Shown piece by piece: positions 18,880 through 28,777 of a stretch of 64,000 nucleotides of DNA; positions within the stretch are counted from its first letter, which is position 1; each line of letters begins with the position of its first letter. The DNA comes from Neoalteromonas arenosi (lineage in GTDB: Bacteria > Pseudomonadota > Gammaproteobacteria > Enterobacterales > Alteromonadaceae): the NCBI RefSeq assembly GCF_030362855.1, contig NZ_JAUCBP010000011.1, forward strand, positions 1 through 64,000, read 5' to 3'. The notes beneath the pieces were generated by a model, which was not told the DNA's origin, searched no databases, and saw nothing but the letters and a program-made list of their open reading frames with translations. The position numbers and the translations under genes are program-made.

Positions 18880-20331
18880 GTGCCCAACCCGATTATTGTT
18901 GTTGATCACGTTATACCTAACTTGCCAATGACAACTACCCACGAAACCTTTCGTGCATATTTGGATGAATATCCGAAGAAAAATGAAGCAAGTACCTTAG
19001 TTATTAATCTGTGTGCCACCCGCCGCTATTTAGACAATGGTTACTATTGTTCGTTGTTAGCCGAAGCTCGACGGCATAAGGTGCTGCCTACCGTTAATAC
19101 CATTAATGAGTTAACCAGCAATAAAGGCGCGACACCAAAAGCGCTGTTGATCCCCAGTAAGATTTGGAAGAAGACTGACGTCAAAACGCTGGAAACTTGT
19201 AATATCTTTTTAGGCCAGTCGAGTAGTCCTCATCGCGCCAAGCTTGCTGCGCATATTTTTTCAATCTTCCCTGCGCCACTATTGTTAGCTGAACTTAAAA
19301 TTCATAACGGTCAACTTGTTGCCACGGTGCGTTTGCAATCAATAGACGATTTGAACGATTCACAGCGGCGCTTTTTTGCTGAGGCGCTGGAAAAATTCGT
19401 AGCATCGACTTGGCGAGCGAAGAAGAAATCCCAACCATTGCGTTGGGACATGGCTATCTTACATAACCCTGCAGAGGCCACACCGCCAAGCGATGAGAAA
19501 GCGCTAAAGGCGCTTGTTAAAGCAGCAGCCAAACACAACATACATGCGGTATTGATCACTCCCGATCAGGCCGACACTATCGATAACTTCGACGCATTGT
19601 TTATTCGCGAAACTACAGCTATTGATCATCATACCTACCGCTTAGCGCGTTATGCTGAGCAGGCTGGTTTGGTGGTTATCGATGATGCCACATCAATTTT
19701 ACGCAGTTGTAATAAGGTTTATTTACAAGACGCGTTCAGCTATTCCAAAGTGCCAACACCAAAGAGTCTATTTATTGCCGATGCGCAACATAATACCCTA
19801 CTTCAAGTGGTTCAAGCCCTTGGCTTCCCAATGGTGTTGAAGCTGCCAGAAAGTGCATTTTCCTTAGGTGTCCATAAAGTTAAAGATATGGCCGAGCTGC
19901 AAAAGTATGCTGATGATATGTTGGCGCAGTCAGCCTTGATCTTAGCGCAAGAATATATACCCACTGATTTCGATTGGCGCATTGGTATGCTTGCTGGCCG
20001 TCCGCTATATGCCTGTCGCTATTTTATGGCGCGCAATCACTGGCAGATTTACAACCACAATTCCAAACGCTTCAGCTCTGGCGGTTTCGAAACGCTTGCT
20101 GTTGAGGATGTTCCTCAACCGGTATTGGATGCAGCAGTCAAAGCAGCAAAGGTAGTGGGTAACGGCCTATACGGTGTTGATATCAAACAGGTTGAGCAAC
20201 GTGTTTACGTCATTGAAGTCAATGACAACCCGAGTTTAGACGCAAAAATTGAAGATAAGTATTTAGGTAAACAGTTATACGAAGCGATTATGGCTGAGTT
20301 TGCCCTGCGGTTAGAAGCCCATGGTCACTAA
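18880..20331 (+). CDS. RLAN/RimK-type ATP-grasp amino-acid ligase
   Basis: A 483-residue ATP-grasp protein. About residues 5-150 form an alpha/beta domain I recognise as the RLAN domain found before RimK-like ligases. The ATP-grasp fold follows (about 240-480), with KLPESAFSLGVHK, AQEYIPTDFDWRIGM and the Mg-binding VIEVNDNPSLD (about 444-454). RimK-type enzymes attach amino acids, often Glu, to a carboxylate; the substrate here is unknown. Start is GTG with GGA upstream. The next gene overlaps its 3' end by 11 nt, so ligase and acetyltransferase/peptidase are translationally coupled. Confidence 0.88.
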   Translation: MPNPIIVVDHVIPNLPMTTTHETFRAYLDEYPKKNEASTLVINLCATRRYLDNGYYCSLLAEARRHKVLPTVNTINELTSNKGATPKALLIPSKIWKKTDVKTLETCNIFLGQSSSPHRAKLAAHIFSIFPAPLLLAELKIHNGQLVATVRLQSIDDLNDSQRRFFAEALEKFVASTWRAKKKSQPLRWDMAILHNPAEATPPSDEKALKALVKAAAKHNIHAVLITPDQADTIDNFDALFIRETTAIDHHTYRLARYAEQAGLVVIDDATSILRSCNKVYLQDAFSYSKVPTPKSLFIADAQHNTLLQVVQALGFPMVLKLPESAFSLGVHKVKDMAELQKYADDMLAQSALILAQEYIPTDFDWRIGMLAGRPLYACRYFMARNHWQIYNHNSKRFSSGGFETLAVEDVPQPVLDAAVKAAKVVGNGLYGVDIKQVEQRVYVIEVNDNPSLDAKIEDKYLGKQLYEAIMAEFALRLEAHGH

Positions 20332-21472
20332 CTCATCAATATTAGCGGAAACATCCATACGCAGCGCGCAAAAAACCGATTTGGATCAACTGGTTGCGAT
20401 TGAGAATGCCGCCTTTAACAATGACCGGATATCACGCAAGCGATTTGTGCATTGGCTAAAAGCAGAAAATTGCGTTTTCTTAGTTGCACAACGAGAACAA
20501 CGAATCGTTGGTTACGGTTTGGTGCTATTACGCAAAGGTACTCGACTGGCTCGATTGTATTCAATCGCGATTGAACAACACTGCGCCGGACAAGGTATTG
20601 GCAAAGCTCTATTGTTAGCGCTTGAACATGAAACACTCAAGACTGGCCGCTTGTACATGCGCCTTGAAGTCGCAAGCAATAATACAGCTGCCCAAAGATT
20701 GTATTTGAGCATTGGTTACAAGCCCTTTGGTAGCTATGCCGACTATTACGACAACCACATAGATGCGATAAGGATGCAGAAAAGCATTCGTCAGGCAGCT
20801 GAGCGTGACAAGCTGCCATGGTATCCATGGTACCGGCAAACGACACCTTTCACTTGTGGTCCAGCGTCATTAATCATGGCAATGCAACACCTTGAACGCC
20901 GTGTGGAAGCAAGCCAAACCCTGGAGTTGGCGCTGTGGCGCGAAGCAACCACTATTTACATGACCTCTGGACACGGCGGATGTCACCCATATGGTTTGGC
21001 CTTGGCAGCGATACATCGTGGTTTTGATGCTGCCATTCTGGTTTCACAAACGCACGGTTTATTTGCTGATGGCGTGCGCGACGAACACAAAAAGCAAGTA
21101 ATGCATATCGTCGAACAAGACTTCGCCGCACAATTAAGTAAAAAGCAGGTACACATAGACATTGGGACTGCTAACAGCGATTGGATTGAGGCACAATTAA
21201 AAGATGGGAACGCGGTGTTAACCCTCATCAGCACCTATCATATGACAGGTTATAAAACGCCACATTGGGTATGTATTACGCACTGTGATCAAGACTGCTT
21301 TTATTTGCACGATCCCGATATGGATGAAGATTCCGACAATCCATTTGAATTTCAGCATATTCCTGTGGGTATAGATGACTTGGTTGCTATGTGTGGCTAC
21401 GGCAAGCGTAAACTCCACGCGTTTGTGGTGCTCAGCCGTAGCGCTAACGCTCTGCCATCAACAGTTAAATAA
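20321..21472 (+). CDS. GNAT acetyltransferase fused to C39-like peptidase (DUF3335)
   Basis: Two-domain protein of 383 residues. An N-terminal GNAT domain (about 12-150) has the acetyl-CoA loop CAGQGIGKAL and LEVASNNTAAQRLYLSIGY. The C-terminal part (about 165-375) is a papain-like C39-family fold with catalytic Cys179 in TPFTCGPAS, His315 in TPHWVCI and Asp in HDPDMDED. The ATG at 20321 lies inside the ligase gene. The pairing suggests a pathway that builds, acetylates and trims a peptide tag or small peptide (inference). Its stop overlaps fghA by 15 nt. Confidence 0.87.
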   Translation: MVTNSSILAETSIRSAQKTDLDQLVAIENAAFNNDRISRKRFVHWLKAENCVFLVAQREQRIVGYGLVLLRKGTRLARLYSIAIEQHCAGQGIGKALLLALEHETLKTGRLYMRLEVASNNTAAQRLYLSIGYKPFGSYADYYDNHIDAIRMQKSIRQAAERDKLPWYPWYRQTTPFTCGPASLIMAMQHLERRVEASQTLELALWREATTIYMTSGHGGCHPYGLALAAIHRGFDAAILVSQTHGLFADGVRDEHKKQVMHIVEQDFAAQLSKKQVHIDIGTANSDWIEAQLKDGNAVLTLISTYHMTGYKTPHWVCITHCDQDCFYLHDPDMDEDSDNPFEFQHIPVGIDDLVAMCGYGKRKLHAFVVLSRSANALPSTVK

Positions 21473-22309
21473 ATGCTCTGCGTGAAAAGCTAAGTGTTTA
21501 TCTATAAAGGTACTGATGAAGTAATAACTGTGGTCATACCCAGTGTGTAATCCGTAATCGATTTTAACATCTTTGTCTTGCGCGACTTTGAGGAAAGCCT
21601 CAGGGTGCAGCTGATTGGACAAAAACTCATCTTCACTGCCCTGATCAATGCGGATCGGGAGTGTTGAACCACCGCGTTTTAACAGCGCTGTGGCATCGTA
21701 CTCCAGCCACGCTTGTTGATTGTTTCCCAAATAGCCAGTAAAAGCTTTTTGTCCCCATGAACATTCCGTCGGATTGCAAATCGGACTAAACGCTGAGATT
21801 GAGCAATATTTTTCTTGATTGCGCAGACCAATGACTAGCGCACCATGCCCCCCCATAGAGTGTCCGCAAATGGCTCGCCGTTGATTGACTGGAAAATTGC
21901 TCTCAATCAGCGCCGGTAGTTCACTCACTACATAGTCATACATTTGGTAGTTCAGCGCGTAGGTGGGAGACGTTGCATTGACATAAAACCCTGCGCCTAA
22001 GCCAAAGTCATAACTGCCATCCGGATCATCAGCCACACCGTATCCACGAGGACTGGTGTCTGGCATTACGATTGCCACATTTAAATCTGCGGCAGCGCGA
22101 AATGCACCGGCCTTTTGCGCAAAGTTCTGATCGTTGCAGGTTAAACCCGAGAGCCAGTAAAGCACTGGAACAGGATGAGAAGAGACATGACTAACTGCCA
22201 AAGGCGGCAGAAACACACTTGCTGTCATATTACAGTTATTAGTCTTCGATGCATGTTCAATACGCACCAACTCACCTTCAAACACGCGCTGTTTCGCTAC
22301 TATTTCCAT
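21458..22309 (-). CDS. fghA: S-formylglutathione hydrolase
   Basis: Serine esterase (alpha/beta hydrolase, esterase D family) that hydrolyses S-formylglutathione to formate and glutathione, the second step of formaldehyde detoxification. The nucleophile elbow GHSMGGHGAL, the early YWLSGLTCNDQNF block and the C-terminal DHSYYFI histidine are present; 283 residues is usual. GGAGG precedes the ATG. It follows frmA by 6 nt. Confidence 0.95.
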   Translation of the reverse strand: MEIVAKQRVFEGELVRIEHASKTNNCNMTASVFLPPLAVSHVSSHPVPVLYWLSGLTCNDQNFAQKAGAFRAAADLNVAIVMPDTSPRGYGVADDPDGSYDFGLGAGFYVNATSPTYALNYQMYDYVVSELPALIESNFPVNQRRAICGHSMGGHGALVIGLRNQEKYCSISAFSPICNPTECSWGQKAFTGYLGNNQQAWLEYDATALLKRGGSTLPIRIDQGSEDEFLSNQLHPEAFLKVAQDKDVKIDYGLHTGYDHSYYFISTFIDKHLAFHAEHLFNC

Positions 22310-22315
22310 ACGCTG

Positions 22316-23467
<1,152 letters not shown>

Positions 23468-23550
23468 TTATTTACGACTATTATTCGGATTTTGTCGAAT
23501 TTCGTTTACAATGCGCGCAATTTTGCAACGGTTCAAGAGTTATATTTAGG

Positions 23551-24450
23551 ATGCTAAAACAGTTGGGCTATAACATTGTCGGCAGCCTGGCGGTCATTGG
23601 TTATTTTATCAATACCGTATTCTGGTTTATACCGATTATGTGTTTATCTGTGTTGAAGCTATTGCCCATTCCGATTTGGCAGCGTGGGGTTTCATACCTG
23701 CTTGATGGCTGTGCAACAAATTGGATCAGCGTTAATCGTTTAAATCAAGTCGTGTTCAGTCGCACCCAATTCGATGTTCAGGGTGTAGACCAGCTAAGCA
23801 AAAATGATTGGTATCTAGTAATTGCGAATCATCAAAGTTGGGTCGACATCCTGGTGTTACAACGTATTTTTAACCGTCGTATTCCCTTTCTAAAATTCTT
23901 CCTGAAGAAAGAGCTAATCTGGGTTCCATTTTTAGGCTTGGCATGGTGGGCACTGGATTTCCCATTCATGCGTCGCTACAGCAAGTCATTTTTGGCTAAG
24001 AATCCACACTTAAAGGGCAAAGATCTTGAAACGACGCGTCAAGCATGTGAAAAATTCAGTACCAAACCTGTCAGTGTTATGAATTTTATCGAAGGCACCC
24101 GCTTCACGCCGAATAAGCATCAGCGCCAAACTTCTCCCTTTACCCACTTGCTCAAGCCACGTGCAGGCGGAATGGCCTTTGTGTTAAGCGCGATGGGCGA
24201 TCAACTGCACAAGTTAGTCAACGTCACTATTCACTACCCAGCCGGTATTCCTACTTATTGGGATTTTGTTTGCGGTAAGGTCAAAGAAATCACCGTGCGT
24301 GTAGATGTAACCCCTATTAGTGATTTATTTACTCAGCAGATATTCAATCAAACATACTTCGATGACCCACAGCAACGCGCCAAGTTTCAGCAATGGCTAA
24401 ATAACCTTTGGGCCGAAAAAGATCAACAACTCAACGAGTTAAAACAGTAG
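23551..24450 (+). CDS. Lysophospholipid acyltransferase, PlsC/YihG type (copy 1)
   Basis: Membrane-bound 1-acylglycerol-phosphate-type acyltransferase of 299 residues. It carries the HX4D catalytic motif (ANHQSWVD, about 90-97), FLKKELIWVPFLG, and the acceptor-binding FIEGTRFT, with two hydrophobic helices in the first 45 residues. It resembles E. coli YihG more than PlsC in length and motif spacing. A second, clearly paralogous gene begins 8 nt after its stop. Confidence 0.9.
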   Translation: MLKQLGYNIVGSLAVIGYFINTVFWFIPIMCLSVLKLLPIPIWQRGVSYLLDGCATNWISVNRLNQVVFSRTQFDVQGVDQLSKNDWYLVIANHQSWVDILVLQRIFNRRIPFLKFFLKKELIWVPFLGLAWWALDFPFMRRYSKSFLAKNPHLKGKDLETTRQACEKFSTKPVSVMNFIEGTRFTPNKHQRQTSPFTHLLKPRAGGMAFVLSAMGDQLHKLVNVTIHYPAGIPTYWDFVCGKVKEITVRVDVTPISDLFTQQIFNQTYFDDPQQRAKFQQWLNNLWAEKDQQLNELKQ

Positions 24451-24458
24451 ACTTTAAT

Positions 24459-25349
24459 ATGCGAGTAGTACTAGCCCCATTTATCTTCCTCATTCACTTG
24501 CCATTGCAATTAATCAATTTGGCGTTTTGGGGCTTGCTGATCATCACTTTTGGTCTGATTAAGCTAATTGCGCCCAAGTGGTTGTGCAATCAACTATTAA
24601 ACCCGTTGATGAACTGTTTCTTATTGTGGTTTGGCCAAGTCAGTGTGTGGTTTATCCGCGTATTTAATAATGTGCGTTTAGAATACAATATTGCTGGTGA
24701 ATTAAGTACCGAGCATTGGTATCTGATCATGGCCAATCACATCAGTTATCTCGATATTATCTTGATGATTCAGTTCGCCCATGGACGCATCCCGCCCCCG
24801 AAGTTTTTTCTAAAAAAAGAACTGATTTGGATGCCATTTGTCGGTTTGGGGGCATGGGCACTCGATATGCCTTTTATGCGCCGCTACTCGCAAGCTTTTG
24901 TCGCCAAACACCCGCATTTGCGCGGCAAAGATATTGAAACGACACGAAAGTCGTGTGAGAAGTTTAAAGACCAACCTACCACGGTAATCAACTTCGTTGA
25001 AGGCACTCGCTTTACACCTGAAAAGCACGCCAGCAAGCAGAGTCGATTCGAGTGTTTACTGCCACCAAAAGCAGGCGGTATTGCTTTTACCCTAGCAGCT
25101 ATGGGAGAGTTGTTTACTAATATTCTCGATGTTTCTCTAGCGTACCCTGACAATACACGCCACCCAATGCTAGAAATGCTAGCTGGGCAGATGCGTCGCA
25201 TTGTGATCGATGTGCAAGTTTTACCCGTTGATAATGACGTTATTGGCGATTACTTTGAGAACGCAAGTTTTAAGGCGCGTTTTCAACAGTGGTTAAACGG
25301 TGTATGGGCAGCCAAAGACGAGCGATTAAAACAAATATTGGGAAGTTAA
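24459..25349 (+). CDS. Lysophospholipid acyltransferase, PlsC/YihG type (copy 2)
   Basis: Tandem paralogue of the preceding gene, 296 residues. The shared blocks are ANHISYLD (HX4D), PPPKFFLKKELIWMPFVGLGAWALD, MRRYSQAFVAKHPHLRGKDIETT and FVEGTRFTPEKH. I start at the ATG at 24459; a longer frame to 24408 would read back into the first copy. A mechanosensitive channel follows 3 nt later. The pair may differ in acyl or head-group preference (inference). Confidence 0.9.
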   Translation: MRVVLAPFIFLIHLPLQLINLAFWGLLIITFGLIKLIAPKWLCNQLLNPLMNCFLLWFGQVSVWFIRVFNNVRLEYNIAGELSTEHWYLIMANHISYLDIILMIQFAHGRIPPPKFFLKKELIWMPFVGLGAWALDMPFMRRYSQAFVAKHPHLRGKDIETTRKSCEKFKDQPTTVINFVEGTRFTPEKHASKQSRFECLLPPKAGGIAFTLAAMGELFTNILDVSLAYPDNTRHPMLEMLAGQMRRIVIDVQVLPVDNDVIGDYFENASFKARFQQWLNGVWAAKDERLKQILGS

Positions 25350-25352
25350 CAC

Positions 25353-26606
25353 ATGATTGATGATACCGGCTTACGCGAACTCGTATTGGAATACGTTAAG
25401 TTTGTTGCGCCTCAAGCAACCATGGAAAGCTTGTCTTACACGCTTGGCGTATTTGGGATCATCATAGTAGCGGGTATCATTTCACTGTATGTGACGCGCT
25501 TTATTGTTAGTGAACGCGTCACTCGGTTTGTGTTAAAAACGCGTAGCCTATGGGATGACGAGCTGCATAAGCATCACTTTTTTAGGCGCTGTGGGCACAT
25601 AGTCCCAGCGATTGTTATTAGCCTAGTCGCCGCGCTACTGTTACCTGAGGAGTCTAAAGCATTAGCTATCATAGAACGAGTTTCTATGTTGTATTTAGCC
25701 GTTGCTTCACTATTAATTATCAGCGCTCTACTCAACACCGTTGAAGACCTGTATAACGCATCTGCACTCGCCAAGCGCGCCCCGATAACCGGTTTCATTC
25801 AAGTCACCAAACTGCTTGTCACTATTGTTGTTATTGTTCTGGTGATCAGTGTCTTGATTAATAAAAGCCCGCTGATCTTACTGTCAGGTATGACCGCAGT
25901 TGCGGCGGTTTTGCTACTGATTTTTCGCGACACAATTCTGGGGTTTGTGGCAGGCATACAAATCGCTGCGAATCGGATGTTTAATACCGGCGATTGGATT
26001 GCGATGCCTAAATATGATGTCGATGGTGAGATTCTATTGATTGGCTTGACCAATGTGAAGGTACAGAATTGGGACAAAACGATTTCTACCTTACCGACCT
26101 ACTCATTAACGACTGAAGCGGTAAAAAACTGGCGTGGTATGAGCGAATCGGGTGGACGGCGAATCAAACGGGCTATCCACATTGATCTGCGAAGTGTTAG
26201 GTTCTGCGATCAAGAGATGCTCGACAGCTTTGCCAATATTCGTCACATTAAAGGATACATTAGCGATAAACTCGCGACGCTGCGCGAATATCATCAAAGT
26301 CAGCAGATTGATGAGACCGACCTTCTCAACAGTCGACGACTGACCAACTTGGGAACATTTAGGGCCTACTTACAAGGTTATTTACGCAACCATCCCGATG
26401 TTAATAAGGAAATGACGATGATGGTGCGTCAGCTACCACCGACCGAGTTGGGTATTCCGCTGGAAATTTACTGTTTTAGCGCGAATAAAGACTGGGTAGC
26501 CTACGAGGGTATTCAGGCAGATATATTTGATCACGCGCTCGCCATGTTGCCGCTGTTTCAGCTCAAGCCTTATCAACGCGACAACATCGCAAGGTTAGAA
26601 AATTAA
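25353..26606 (+). CDS. ybdG: MscS-family mechanosensitive channel, YbdG type
   Basis: Inner-membrane channel of 417 residues with about five transmembrane helices in the first 200 and a cytoplasmic domain after. The pore-lining region is SGMTAVAAVLLLIFRDTILGFVAGIQ. The block LTNVKVQNWDKTISTLPTYSL, then KNWRGMSESGGRRIKR and GTFRAYLQGYLRNHP are very close to E. coli YbdG. It is the third gene of an acyltransferase-acyltransferase-channel operon. Its TAA shares bases with the TAA of the facing small gene. Confidence 0.94.
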   Translation: MIDDTGLRELVLEYVKFVAPQATMESLSYTLGVFGIIIVAGIISLYVTRFIVSERVTRFVLKTRSLWDDELHKHHFFRRCGHIVPAIVISLVAALLLPEESKALAIIERVSMLYLAVASLLIISALLNTVEDLYNASALAKRAPITGFIQVTKLLVTIVVIVLVISVLINKSPLILLSGMTAVAAVLLLIFRDTILGFVAGIQIAANRMFNTGDWIAMPKYDVDGEILLIGLTNVKVQNWDKTISTLPTYSLTTEAVKNWRGMSESGGRRIKRAIHIDLRSVRFCDQEMLDSFANIRHIKGYISDKLATLREYHQSQQIDETDLLNSRRLTNLGTFRAYLQGYLRNHPDVNKEMTMMVRQLPPTELGIPLEIYCFSANKDWVAYEGIQADIFDHALAMLPLFQLKPYQRDNIARLEN

Positions 26607-26794
26607 GCCAGCAAGTAGCCGAATAAGCCGCAAACAGCGAGTGACGCTACTCCAAGATAACAGTACTCAATACGCTCTTTTAGGGCTTCTGCACCGCTTT
26701 TATCTGACATAATCCCCATAATGATACTGCTCAAACCCAATACCAAAGCGACTACTGCGATCCCAAATAGGATCGGGCTAATCCACAAAGCCAT
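26603..26794 (-). CDS. Small two-helix membrane protein
   Basis: A 63-residue protein with two transmembrane helices joined by a polar loop (SDKSGAEALKERIEYC), so both termini face the same side. Family unknown. GGAGGT lies 6 nt before the ATG, strong support for translation. Its stop overlaps that of the YbdG-type channel (TTAA serves both). Confidence 0.7.
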   Translation of the reverse strand: MALWISPILFGIAVVALVLGLSSIIMGIMSDKSGAEALKERIEYCYLGVASLAVCGLFGYLLA

Positions 26795-27057
26795 AGTTAT
26801 ACCTCCAAAATGAAACTGCGCGCATTATGCCTGAAGCTGTCGTGCTTTGGTATGCTACTTTGGTCTTTTTGCTGTCTTTATTGACCTTGGTCAATACCAC
26901 TAACTATTGGCCTATTCCACAATGTTTATGCCATATCCGTATTATGTTCAAGTCATTAAAAACTACAACCTATTGTAATTTATAGTATTTTTAATTTTGG
27001 CCTGCATATTGATTATCCAAAGCATAGGTGACTCGTTTATTTTCAAAGGATAACATC

Positions 27058-27879
27058 ATGCACAAACAAGCCATTTTCACTGCCGCTTTGACTGCTGTCG
27101 CAATCAATGTAACTGCAATTCAACCAGTGCAAGCACACACTAGCATTTCGGATAACTGCAGCATTAATTTTACGGGTGAACTTGAGTTCCATCACGATGT
27201 ATTAACCATCACTCTTGAAGATGGTCGCGAAGTTGCGTTTACTGAAAATGGCGATGTAACGGTAAACGGCGTTTATCTTGACCTAAATCATGAGCAGCAA
27301 GGCTATGCGCAAGATTACTATACACATATCACTGACTCAGTTCCTATGACCGTTAACATTGCCGTGGACGCATTGGAAATCGCGAGTACGGCAGTAACGG
27401 AAGCATTTGGTGAACTACTCGGCTATGACGACGATTTAACTCAAGAGTTCGGTGTGTTTTTTGATGAAATCAGCACTAACATCAATAATCAATTCTATGC
27501 TGAAGACGGTAGCTTCCACATCGAGTCCAGCCGCTTTGACAATGGCAATTGGACAGATACTCAATGGGAGGAAGAATTCGATCAAAAAGTAGAAGAGCTT
27601 ATTTCCAAGTCGATGGGTCGCTTGTTGATCGCAATCGGTACAGAAATGTTATGGAGTGACAGCTCAGATAGCAACGGGTTCGAGGCGCGTATGGAATCGC
27701 TTGGCGATTCCATTGAGCAGCGTGTAGAAATGCAAACAGCAGAGCTAGAAGTGCAGGCTGATGAATTGTGCATGACATTAAGCAAAGCCGATATTGCTGA
27801 AGAGGCTTTACGAAACGATATAAGCCTATTACAGAGTTTGAATATCATCACCGTTGAGCACAACAAGTTCAGTATGTAA
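27058..27879 (+). CDS. yggN: YggN-like periplasmic protein (DUF2884)
   Basis: Secreted protein, 273 residues from the ATG at 27058, which has AAGGA 7 nt upstream; an upstream GTG at 27028 lacks such a site. The signal peptide ends near VQA-H (about 24). The order CSINFTGEL, LTLEDGREVAFTENGDVTVNG, then MGRLLIAIGTEML and a helical C-terminus with a second Cys (ADELCMTL) fits DUF2884/YggN. Function unknown. A terminator follows. Confidence 0.85.
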   Translation: MHKQAIFTAALTAVAINVTAIQPVQAHTSISDNCSINFTGELEFHHDVLTITLEDGREVAFTENGDVTVNGVYLDLNHEQQGYAQDYYTHITDSVPMTVNIAVDALEIASTAVTEAFGELLGYDDDLTQEFGVFFDEISTNINNQFYAEDGSFHIESSRFDNGNWTDTQWEEEFDQKVEELISKSMGRLLIAIGTEMLWSDSSDSNGFEARMESLGDSIEQRVEMQTAELEVQADELCMTLSKADIAEEALRNDISLLQSLNIITVEHNKFSM

Positions 27880-27899
27880 GACTGACTGAAACCCTTTAT

Positions 27900-27925
27900 A
27901 ATGCCTCGCACTCGCGGGGCATTTT
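27900..27925 (+). terminator. Intrinsic terminator after the yggN-like gene
   Basis: AATGCCTCGC, a 4-nt loop and GCGGGGCATT form a stem with one G-T pair, followed by TTGGGTTTT. The T-run is interrupted, so efficiency may be moderate. Confidence 0.7.
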
Positions 27926-27940
27926 GGGTTTTAATGAACG

Positions 27941-28777
27941 ATGATGAAAGGAACAAAAGTAGCGATTATTGGCTGTGGTTGGTTGGGACTACCCACTGCA
28001 AGGGCGTTACTCAATGACGGTTATCAAGTCATAGGTTCGAGCCGAAGTGAAACCAAATTAGACCAGCTTGAGCAGTTTGGCATTACTCCGGTAAGGGTTG
28101 ATATCTATCAGCCGGAAAGTTACCGAAATACGGCAATTACAGAATGCTCAACTTGGCTTATCAATATAGCTGCGGGTCGGCGCAACACCGATTTCCCAGT
28201 CTACATTCAGCGAGTCAAAGCGCTGATTGATTATGCGACACAATGCAAAGTCGCACATTTAATATTTGTCAGTACGACCGCTGTCTATGGCAATGCCAAT
28301 GGCACACTGAACGAAACCTCACCATTGCAACCGGTAACCGCCTCCGGTAAAGCACATGCCGAAATTGAAAGCTATATCCAAGCGCAGCTGAGTAACACGC
28401 ATAGCATATTGCGTTTGGCAGGTTTGGTCAGTCTAGACCGTCACCCGGTGCGCTCATTGAGTAAGAGGGCGGGGCCGATTAGCGGTGGTGATCAAGTAGT
28501 TAATTTGATTCATAGAGACGATGTGATCAGCGCCTTAGAGATTTTGTGTGAGATAGGCCCGCAAAGCGATAAACCTTTACTCTTGGCATCACCGGAGCAC
28601 CCGACTCGACGCGAATATTATACTTGGGCAGCAACTCAATTAGGTATTCAGCCCCCTGAGTTTGAGGCCAATAAGGGTGCAGATGCTAACAGCAAGCAAG
28701 TCGATGGTAGCGATAGTCTAAAGCGTATCGGGCTGACATTGCGTTATGCCAGCCCCTATGACATGTTAGCTAAATAG
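27941..28777 (+). CDS. yeeZ: NAD(P)-dependent epimerase/dehydratase family, YeeZ-like
   Basis: Extended SDR-fold protein of 278 residues. The Rossmann motif GCGWLGLPTA is at the N-terminus; FVSTTAVYGNANGTLNETSPLQP, LRLAGLVSLDRHPVR and VNLIHRDDVISAL match E. coli YeeZ. The reaction is unknown. Its 3' end overlaps the convergent NSS transporter by 12 nt. Confidence 0.88.
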   Translation: MMKGTKVAIIGCGWLGLPTARALLNDGYQVIGSSRSETKLDQLEQFGITPVRVDIYQPESYRNTAITECSTWLINIAAGRRNTDFPVYIQRVKALIDYATQCKVAHLIFVSTTAVYGNANGTLNETSPLQPVTASGKAHAEIESYIQAQLSNTHSILRLAGLVSLDRHPVRSLSKRAGPISGGDQVVNLIHRDDVISALEILCEIGPQSDKPLLLASPEHPTRREYYTWAATQLGIQPPEFEANKGADANSKQVDGSDSLKRIGLTLRYASPYDMLAK

